NCBI GenBank assembly: GCA_023415205.1
Contig: JAEZLR010000006.1
Coordinates: 186,001-250,000, forward strand
Length of the DNA: 64,000 nt
Direction: 5' to 3'
From: Bacillota bacterium
GTDB taxonomy: Bacteria; Bacillota; Clostridia; DSM-8532
The position numbers were made by a program, and so were the translations under genes. This document shows, piece after piece, positions 58,501-64,000 of the stretch. Numbering within the stretch: position 1 is the first letter of the stretch; every line of letters starts with the position of its first letter. The notes beneath the pieces were generated by a model, which was not told the origin of the DNA, made no database searches, and worked only from the letters and a program-made list of their open reading frames with translations.

Positions 58501-60777
58501 GTAAGAAGGTTTGAATATCCAAGAGTAGATATAGTCGGTGATATTATCGAATTAGATTTTACATCAGTTTATAATGATTATCCAAAGGAAGGGGCAAAAG
58601 ATGGAAATTGGTATATTGGAAACACTTTCATGCAAAACATAACTAAGAACCTCAGTAACAGTGAGTTGCGCTCTAGTAACAACGAAAAGGTTTTAGTCTT
58701 ATTTAAAAATAATGATTTTGATACAATTGAAAAAGAACTATTAATTCAGGAAACAATGAGTAATGATATTGCAATATATGGAATAGGAGGGCCTGAAAGC
58801 AAAGATAGTTTTAATGAATTAGCTGCGGCAAATGATAAAAATGGTATATACATAGATAATTCAAATCTTGATACAGCTTTAAATACACTTGCAAATGATA
58901 TAAAAACCAGACGTATCGAGAGTACCGTCCAATCAGAATATGTTCTCCTAGGAGAAAGTGTATCCTTAGAGAACTTCTACTCTGACATAGAGGAAGATCC
59001 GTACAATACTTTTTCCTTCAGTTATAATCACACCCCAAGTGTATTTGAAAATAATCAAGGGATAGATTTTGATTCAGGAAAGTCTTTATTGAAACTTCCA
59101 ACTGAATATAATAAGGTCGGAAGGTATGATATCACGGCAAAAGCGCAGGATAAGCCTACCGCAGATGCAAGGTTTTTAAGCTATTACAAGTGGAGCGAAC
59201 CAGCGCAAAAAACGATCTATGTCCACCGTAAACCTTTTGCTGAACCCTCGCTTACCTACTCATATGATGGCAATTTCTATGTTTTAAACCTTACCGACAG
59301 CAGCTACGACCTGGACCATTCGTCCAGGAGTGATAAAGGCATTGTACAAAAGGTTTGGAGCTATAAGGATGCCACAGACCCCAATGCTCAATGGATAGAG
59401 GGTAAGCTTACCTCCGTACCGGTTAATAAAAAGTATTATATCAAGCTAGAGGTCATGGACATGGAATACACATGGGCATCAAAGGTTATCACTTTTTATC
59501 CTGATGCAAAGGGCAGCATAACCATTGATCCCATGGCCAGGGATTGGGCCAGCACAGGAGTCACAGTAGCCATAGATTATTCTGGCCCAGAAATTTTGAG
59601 CAAGCTTAAATATCAGGTGACAGGATCAGACGCAGCGCCTACAGGTGGATGGACGGAGACCACTACTGCAAGTGTCCAAAAAACAATAAGTCAGGAAGGA
59701 ATACACTATGTCTATGCTCATGGAGTTGATACATCTGGATCAGTAGTTGCGGATGTAGGAGGCCCATACAAGATAGACCTAACACCACCCATCATTACTA
59801 TAAATAAAACCTCGGGAACATACACTCCACAGCTTGACTTGACTATATCAGCTACCGATGCCTTAAGTGGCGTAAAATCAATCAGATATGCATGGTCAAC
59901 AAGCACATCAACTCCGACAACCGGCTGGGCCTCCGTCAACAACGCAACGGTCAATGTAACTCAGGCCAACGAGGGTGTGTATTACCTATACACCGAGAGC
60001 TATGATAATGTCAATAACAAATCTACTGTGACGAGATCTGGCCCCTTTACCATCATTCGCAACAGGCCACCGGTGCTGGCGATTGTTGGAACAACACCGT
60101 CGTTTTTATATGAAGGTGATAATGTGGCCGTCAATTTTACAGTGACAGATCCAGACCTGGATACCATCACTTGTAATGTGGCGATCAAAAAAGGGGGCTC
60201 CACCGTCTGGTCTGGTTTAACGACTGTTACTCCTTCAGGGGGTATTTATCCTGTAATAAGTTTACCGACTATTCAGAGCGTCACAGCCGGGAGCTACACG
60301 GTGGAGATCACCGCCAGGGACCCGTACAATGCACAGAATTATAAAACCTCCACCTTTACGGTGAATGCTTTGGGAATTACCGGAAGAGTAAGCCACACCG
60401 CAAAATGGGAAGAGAACCGTATAAAGTATAACAATGCGGTGACAGCAGCGGGGAAAGAAACCCATAGCCCACAAACATTCTTCCCAGGAGAGAGGTATGT
60501 GCTGCATGCAGACACTACCCCGATTGATCCCCGGAGCTCCGTAACAGCTACCATGGTACGTGTTACCATTGTAGGTACAAGCTTCAGTGCAACTCTCGTT
60601 AAAAATGGTGCTAATAGTTTCGATGGGGACATTTGGGATGAGGTCATGTTGAGGTGGGGAGATAGGACGGTTGATTTCAGGTTTGATGTAACCTACAGTA
60701 ACGGTTCAGTCAAAAGTGACACCGTGAGGACTTACATCAAAGATGACGATTATTGGAGACTGCATTTGCAATTCTAA
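55597..60777 (+). CDS. Large surface protein with Ig/PKD-like domains
   Basis: The protein has 1726 residues with AAGGAAGG before ATG 55597. A signal peptide ends near ASA-A at residue 30. Domains in order: an N-terminal region with WSYQEYCAKIN; beta-sandwich domains to about 490; PKD-like units around PPPPPQPENNPPVCTLYAPQ (the Pro linker near residue 488) and DPDGDSLICDI; a distinct AT-rich insert at about 800-1110 that ends in a VWA-like segment (VLVLFKNNDFDTIE, NDIAIYGIGGPE); then further Ig-like repeats (LSGVKSIRYAWSTST, DPDLDTITCNVAI). No LPXTG or SLH sequence is seen, so it may bind the SLH protein upstream. A role as a mating adhesin is inferred from its place before virB4. Confidence 0.82.
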   Translation: MMIRTIARLLVFVLLCSAILSISPLTASAAPTTTEYNNLLKLHLNNPNWSYQEYCAKINSIVALTDAEPQNEDKLYLNPWIYEKYDNLIVYGTPHGDFYVTSEGKMKNTSNGKIGEYQYLGYNDYGVDITNDRYFNVNASGGIFKTPSDYTITNWLRLDSNMRTSWGNLTKEQIAYLKTSEFFDDDYSGTPANRPATTLATFLAGKTIEEYAYVQVAPKILVGGSVMLKLRKPNSNLSWNTLIYEPLYPNLTLTGVLNTEDNTYRIPAGVNEVGVNAIITGTAGNCPVDLLDKMTFDYYGQSTSKTIGMSATQSVSFTRKYTRSNLKVGSNTVELTANISVSTKLNDPPKTITVKKTVTIIVDENINPYATCILTASPNNIIYKGVNMPVDLTVDYGVVGITDLSKISNVQVTVFNESGAFTTLSPVVSGSKTFNVTIPTSYMSGATTKDKLYEAQVTYNLTDYTKLTARASASVHIGPDPVPPPPPQPENNPPVCTLYAPQSVRAGDVFGAVLNAYDPDGDSLICDIISYPANTVSTTSDYKAKSLWYDKQYSGTTQVIIGTATDGKDGAGDSKYVAVTAPIVDARINVSGTLKANRQVSISDGSDTPKYYPIASRSWSITPVTAGLSSTDIKYSGGLAGVQSKDLIFKRPGQYRVTLTVTNSAGYSASTERIIDIQEDMAPVADFIGAETVYRNPQAANQVTYELFNKSYSPDNDYIGKMQVYIRHDSDNDGIFTSHTWTLAYDGASKDMLPLTLGSIGKYQIRLVVTESFGQPTLSEYLTVSDYLKSEVVKELKVDNLAPTFEFTQKKNNKIQIDILVDKENCEYTKEEILSRANSTLKPLLQDKFDLSVNVKYLNYYWDKYKLTTWYKTVYAPMTESWMDIRPWDHIMSTDPISIYERVGTESMPVFVGFNPNSIGTRGVPYYNDSCPVYFWRHLENGNLALYLVMSVRDRYLMGEEGEQLCWYVRRFEYPRVDIVGDIIELDFTSVYNDYPKEGAKDGNWYIGNTFMQNITKNLSNSELRSSNNEKVLVLFKNNDFDTIEKELLIQETMSNDIAIYGIGGPESKDSFNELAAANDKNGIYIDNSNLDTALNTLANDIKTRRIESTVQSEYVLLGESVSLENFYSDIEEDPYNTFSFSYNHTPSVFENNQGIDFDSGKSLLKLPTEYNKVGRYDITAKAQDKPTADARFLSYYKWSEPAQKTIYVHRKPFAEPSLTYSYDGNFYVLNLTDSSYDLDHSSRSDKGIVQKVWSYKDATDPNAQWIEGKLTSVPVNKKYYIKLEVMDMEYTWASKVITFYPDAKGSITIDPMARDWASTGVTVAIDYSGPEILSKLKYQVTGSDAAPTGGWTETTTASVQKTISQEGIHYVYAHGVDTSGSVVADVGGPYKIDLTPPIITINKTSGTYTPQLDLTISATDALSGVKSIRYAWSTSTSTPTTGWASVNNATVNVTQANEGVYYLYTESYDNVNNKSTVTRSGPFTIIRNRPPVLAIVGTTPSFLYEGDNVAVNFTVTDPDLDTITCNVAIKKGGSTVWSGLTTVTPSGGIYPVISLPTIQSVTAGSYTVEITARDPYNAQNYKTSTFTVNALGITGRVSHTAKWEENRIKYNNAVTAAGKETHSPQTFFPGERYVLHADTTPIDPRSSVTATMVRVTIVGTSFSATLVKNGANSFDGDIWDEVMLRWGDRTVDFRFDVTYSNGSVKSDTVRTYIKDDDYWRLHLQF

Positions 60778-60800
60778 ACAATTTATTAAAATGACTGCTG

Positions 60801-60830
60801 AAAAAGGCGCCCACTGTCGGGCGCCTTTTC
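60801..60830 (+). terminator. Intrinsic terminator after the large surface protein
   Basis: AAAAGGCGCCC, a 5-base loop ACTGT, then GGGCGCCTTTT. It separates the surface-protein transcript from virB4. Confidence 0.8.
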
Positions 60831-60884
60831 TACTTTGAGCTTCAAGCTATGCTTGTAGCTCTTTTTTATGAAAGGAGCAACAAT

Positions 60885-63251
60885 ATGTTAACGATGCTAA
60901 CTGGGAAGAAAAAGAAGGCAGAACAAAAAGAAAAATTCAGAGTTCCAAGGACCGTACAACAGACGATCCCCTATCTCCAGGCACTCGATAATGGTCTGTT
61001 TGAGGTTAAGAAAGGGATCTATTCAAAGACGATCAGGTTCCAGGATGTCAACTACCAAACGTCCCGCCAAGAAGACCAAGAGGATATGTTCGTTAAGTAT
61101 GGTGCTTTTCTGAATTACTTCAGTCCATCGACACAGGTTCAGATAACAATTTTTAACCGATCCATGAATAAAGCGTCGCTCGAGTCTAATGTTTTAATTA
61201 AGTCCAGATCTGACGGCCTCGATGAATATCGAGATGAATATAACTCAATGTTGAAAGGAAAGATCACCGAAGGACGTAACGATATTATAAAAGAAAAATA
61301 TCTTACTTTCAGTTTTCCCGCAAAAGGTCAAAGCGAAGCGAAGGGTGCTGTTGCAAGCCTTGAAAACGAAGCACTTAATAATTTTAGGAGCCTGGGGAGC
61401 CAGACTCAGGTGCTCACAACTGAAGAACGTTTAGAACTACTGCATGACTTCTACAGGCCAGGTCATGAGGGGGAATTCAACATCGACGTATCCACTCTCC
61501 GCAAACAAGGGTTAACAACAAAAGATGTCATTGCTCCTGATGGATTTGAGTTTAAGCGTAATTACTTCCGCATGGGAGAAAAACTTGGCAGGGCCATGTT
61601 TGTCTCCAAGCTGCCAAGCTTCCTCACTGATAAGTTCATTTCAGAGCTAACTGATTTTCCCTTTAATATGGTAACTACGATTAATATTCGCAGCGTTGCC
61701 CCAGATGATGCTCTAAAACGTGTCAAAAGACAGATAACAGGGATGGAGCAGGATAAAATTGAGCAACAAAAAAAGGCCTCTAAAGCGGGATATGACCCTG
61801 AAATGATCAACCACGAGTTAAGGCTTAGCCTTCGAGAAGCTGAGGAGCTGCTAGATGATCTTCAAAGCAAAAATCAAAAAATGTTTCTGGTTAATATCCT
61901 GATTGTTCATCTGGCAGACACAATAGAGGAACTGGATCGAAATACTGATTCCCTCAATTCGGTTGCCAGAAAGAATTTATGCCAAACTGCTGTACTGAAT
62001 TATCAGCAAGAGGATGCCCTGGCATCGGCGTTGCCTCTGGGACAGCAACGTCTAAAAATCACCCGGACCCTTACAACAGAAAGCACTGCCATATTTATGC
62101 CCTTTACGGCACAGGAACTTATTCAAAAAGGTGGTATGTATTATGGCCTCAATGCTGTTTCCCGGAATCTCATCATATTCAGGCGAATCAATCTAAAAAA
62201 CGCAAATGGTTTTATACTCGGTACTCCCGGCAGTGGCAAAAGCTTCGCGGCGAAGAGGGAAATGGTAAATGTTTTGCTTAATACACTTGATGACGTAATC
62301 ATCATAGATCCAGAGCGGGAGTACACTCCACTGGCTGAGAATTTCGGTGGAGAAATTATTCAAATATCGTCATCAAGTAAAAACAATATTAATCCAATGG
62401 ATCTAAATGCAAATTACTCTGACGATGATGACCCGTTGCTTCTCAAATCTGAATTTATTCTTTCTCTGTGCGAATGCATAATCGGGGGTTCAAGTGGATT
62501 ATCGGCCAAGGAAAAAACGATTATTGACCGTTGCGTAAAGAAAACCTATGCCGAATATATGCAGGACTTTGATAACACTAAAATCCCTACGCTACTTGAT
62601 TTCCAGCATAAGCTTGAGTCCCAGCCGGAGGATGAGGCCCGCAGTATCGCCCTGGAATTAGAATTATATACAAGAGGTAGCCTGTCGACTTTTGCTAAGA
62701 AGACCAACATCAATATCAATAAACGAATGGTCGTATTTGATATAAAAGACCTTGGCAAGCAGCTCAAGACGATGGGAATGTTGATTGTCTTGGATGCCGT
62801 CTGGAATCGTATCACCCAAAATAGGGTTCTTGGAAAACGTACATGGCTTTATATCGACGAGATTTATCTGCTGTTTGCCAACGATTATAGTGCTAACTTC
62901 CTGTTTGAGCTTTATAAAAGAGCCAGAAAGTGGGGAGGAATACCGACCGGTATAACCCAGAATGTGGAGGACTTGCTTTCCAGTGAGCTTGCTCGGCGTA
63001 TGTTGTCGAACTCGGATTTTATATTGATGCTTAATCAAGCCCCAATGGATAGGGCAGAGCTTGCTAAGCTGTTGAGCCTATCTGACACTCAGATAGGCTA
63101 CATAACAAATGCTGATCCTGGCCAGGGTCTCTTGTTTGCCGGTAATAGCATTATACCTTTCCGGGATGACTTCCCCAGGGATACAAAACTCTATCAGATG
63201 ATGACCACCAAACCTGACGAGATAAAAAAGGCCGCAGCCGCAACCCAGTAG
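60885..63251 (+). CDS. virB4: VirB4-type conjugation ATPase (TraC/TcpF family)
   Basis: The product has 788 residues from ATG 60885, with AAAGGAG seven bases upstream; ATG 60849 has no site. The N-terminal region covers about 1-400 (RVPRTVQQTIPYLQAL, TFSFPAKGQSEAKGAV). FILGTPGSGKSFAAKREMVN at about residues 444-463 is Walker A, VIIDPEREYTPL follows, TWLYIDEIYLLFAN near 655 is Walker B and ITQNVEDLL near 690 precedes the final helices. VirB4 powers channel assembly and DNA export. It lies 15 kb after virD4, with the Tad set and surface genes between, an unusual gap. Confidence 0.95.
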   Translation: MLTMLTGKKKKAEQKEKFRVPRTVQQTIPYLQALDNGLFEVKKGIYSKTIRFQDVNYQTSRQEDQEDMFVKYGAFLNYFSPSTQVQITIFNRSMNKASLESNVLIKSRSDGLDEYRDEYNSMLKGKITEGRNDIIKEKYLTFSFPAKGQSEAKGAVASLENEALNNFRSLGSQTQVLTTEERLELLHDFYRPGHEGEFNIDVSTLRKQGLTTKDVIAPDGFEFKRNYFRMGEKLGRAMFVSKLPSFLTDKFISELTDFPFNMVTTINIRSVAPDDALKRVKRQITGMEQDKIEQQKKASKAGYDPEMINHELRLSLREAEELLDDLQSKNQKMFLVNILIVHLADTIEELDRNTDSLNSVARKNLCQTAVLNYQQEDALASALPLGQQRLKITRTLTTESTAIFMPFTAQELIQKGGMYYGLNAVSRNLIIFRRINLKNANGFILGTPGSGKSFAAKREMVNVLLNTLDDVIIIDPEREYTPLAENFGGEIIQISSSSKNNINPMDLNANYSDDDDPLLLKSEFILSLCECIIGGSSGLSAKEKTIIDRCVKKTYAEYMQDFDNTKIPTLLDFQHKLESQPEDEARSIALELELYTRGSLSTFAKKTNININKRMVVFDIKDLGKQLKTMGMLIVLDAVWNRITQNRVLGKRTWLYIDEIYLLFANDYSANFLFELYKRARKWGGIPTGITQNVEDLLSSELARRMLSNSDFILMLNQAPMDRAELAKLLSLSDTQIGYITNADPGQGLLFAGNSIIPFRDDFPRDTKLYQMMTTKPDEIKKAAAATQ

Positions 63252-63253
63252 AT

Positions 63254-63286
63254 GAGGTCCACTGTGGACCTCCTTTTTAAAGGAGG
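63254..63286 (+). promoter_or_regulatory. Palindrome after virB4 with possible ribosome-site masking
   Basis: GAGGTCCAC, T, GTGGACCTC (63,254-63,272) is the third copy of the palindrome family. Its right arm also belongs to CCTCCTTT (63,269-63,276), which can pair with AAAGGAGG (63,279-63,286), the ribosome binding site of the next gene. The two pairings exclude each other, which would suit a translational or transcriptional switch. Confidence 0.5.
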
Positions 63287-63295
63287 AAAACCTTT

Positions 63296-64000
63296 GTGAA
63301 TGACAGAAGGCTTGAGAGGGTAAACCGAAAAATAAAAAGCAGGTTAAATCTGCATAAGAATATCCGTACCTATAATAAATCATTGAAAATAATTAAGCAA
63401 AATCTCGGAAAGCTCGGAGACAAGATCCCAAGGAGAGGGAAGTATAGTGTATCAGGAGGGATTAAAGACAATACTCTGGATTTCTTGAGCAGAAGTGAAG
63501 ACCTGTCGGCTCAGGGGATTATATATGCCCACAAAGGGATTTCTGCTGTTATTTCTACCATCAAGACGAGTAAAGAGACCGTAAAGTTCGCAATAAAGGT
63601 CGGGAAGACCGGGTACAGGATAGTTCGTTTTCCAATAAGGACAAGGGAAAGGCTATCTGGGAAGAAATACGTCATCAACTCTGCGGCTAAAGAAGCACTA
63701 TGGAATAAACTGAAAAAGACTCATAGATCTAAAAGCTCCATAAATAAAAAAGGACGTGATGAGGCCCTTAATCTGTTGAAGGTTGATAAGGATAGCATTA
63801 CTGACACAGGGGTCGCTAGCATACAAACTGCTATTGATGCAAGACGCAAATTGAAACCATATACTACTTTAGTTGGTAAGACTGCCAAGAGTGTCTCGAA
63901 GCTGACTTTTAATATTGCAAAAAAACAAGCCGTCGGAATTGCCCGGAAAAACCAATATAATGCACTCTTATCTCTTAGGACAAGACAGAGGGAATTGAAG
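63296..64000 (+). CDS. Basic protein of unknown function (cut by the window end)
   Basis: An open frame from GTG 63296, with AAGGAGG nine bases upstream, runs without a stop to the last base (235 residues so far). It is strongly basic, with RVNRKIKSRLNLHKN near the start, then GKLGDKIPRRGKYSVSGGIK and RRKLKPYTTLVGKTAKSV near the cut. No membrane segment or known motif appears in this part. In Clostridial transfer regions the gene after virB4 often encodes a large membrane or CHAP/NlpC-type wall hydrolase with a basic N-terminus, so this could be such a VirB1/VirB6-like protein, but nothing seen here proves it. Confidence 0.6.
   Translation, partial: MNDRRLERVNRKIKSRLNLHKNIRTYNKSLKIIKQNLGKLGDKIPRRGKYSVSGGIKDNTLDFLSRSEDLSAQGIIYAHKGISAVISTIKTSKETVKFAIKVGKTGYRIVRFPIRTRERLSGKKYVINSAAKEALWNKLKKTHRSKSSINKKGRDEALNLLKVDKDSITDTGVASIQTAIDARRKLKPYTTLVGKTAKSVSKLTFNIAKKQAVGIARKNQYNALLSLRTRQRELK

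Larger units (their letters stand above)
34920..64000 (+). mobile_element. Integrative conjugative element or conjugative-plasmid module (left part)
   Basis: From the ArdC-like gene to the window end, all genes lie on the plus strand and form a transfer module: antirestriction, TTRAP-family, ParA, ParB, toprim, SSB-like, oriT-like region, MobC, relaxase, PcfB, VirD4, VirB2- and VirB6-like, PrgI fusion, Tad-like set, surface proteins, VirB4. The core resembles Tn1549-type elements of Clostridia (MobC/MOBP relaxase, PcfB, VirD4, Maff2-like, PrgI, VirB4), but the ParAB and Tad genes are additions. The left boundary is inferred from the change of gene content after 34,742. The integrase, excisionase and right attachment site are not in the window, so integrated element and plasmid cannot be told apart with certainty. 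Confidence 0.85.

Noticed and set aside
54232..60777. CRISPR or tandem DNA repeats in the large surface protein
   Set aside because: The repeats are diverged protein domains; no short direct DNA repeats with regular spacers are seen anywhere in the window.
34920..64000. Insertion sequences or transposases inside the element
   Set aside because: No transposase frame or terminal inverted repeat was found; the palindromes are short and lie at gene ends.

Overview
The window looks like a chromosomal stretch of a Clostridia-type Bacillota (Firmicutes). The supporting features are low to moderate GC, AGGAGG-type ribosome binding sites, many U-tract terminators, an IreB-type phosphoprotein, MtaB, an FMN riboswitch in front of ribU, a CotJC-like manganese catalase and a DUF421/DUF4363 pair. 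An anaerobic, probably spore-forming Peptococcaceae-like host is an inference; no rRNA or other decisive marker is present.

Layout. (1) About 1-19,515, all on +: the tail of one small Cys-containing peptide gene, a second complete one, an HPr-kinase-like protein, and then a tightly overlapping exopolysaccharide operon. The operon holds a Wzz/YveK co-polymerase, a BY-kinase, a Wzy-like polymerase, several glycosyltransferases, a pyruvyl transferase, an FrhB-like iron-sulfur protein, a Wzx flippase, a thymidylate-kinase-like protein, an alkaline-phosphatase-fold phosphodiesterase, a radical SAM/SPASM protein, a beta-helix protein and a nucleotidyltransferase-fold protein. No initiating phosphoglycosyl transferase is visible. 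(2) 19,642-22,842, on -: a hexapeptide acyltransferase, a small LPQTG-anchored protein and a Wzy/O-antigen-ligase-like protein with a TPR tail. (3) 23,015-34,742: ordinary chromosomal genes, namely a VanZ-like protein, a split chromate transporter, a divergent HPr, mtaB, an IreB-type protein, a ferredoxin-fused aldo/keto reductase, FMN riboswitch-ribU, eno, an unknown membrane protein, DUF421/DUF4363, a polysaccharide deacetylase and a CotJC-like catalase.

(4) About 34,920 to the window end, all on +: an integrative conjugative element or conjugative-plasmid-like module that runs off the right edge, so its integrase and right end are not seen. It carries an ArdC-like antirestriction protein, a TTRAP-family protein, ParA, ParB, a toprim protein, an SSB-like protein, a structured oriT-like region, MobC, a MOBP-type relaxase, PcfB, the VirD4 coupling protein, VirB2- and VirB6-like membrane proteins, a PrgI fusion and VirB4.

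The most interesting part is 45,984-53,493. Between VirB6/PrgI and VirB4 lies a nearly complete Tad (tight-adherence, type IVc pilus-like) assembly set: CpaB, TadZ, TadA, TadB, TadC, a 48-residue single-membrane-segment peptide and two TadE/F-like proteins. A membrane-anchored coiled-coil protein, an SLH-domain protein and a 1726-residue Ig/PKD-type surface protein follow. The PrgI protein itself is fused to a degenerate TadZ/MinD-like domain. I infer that the DNA-transfer channel and a Tad-like pilus or surface apparatus act together here, perhaps to make mating contact in a Gram-positive envelope. Related palindromes sit directly after the stop codons of pcfB, virD4 and virB4, and the last could mask the next gene's ribosome binding site.
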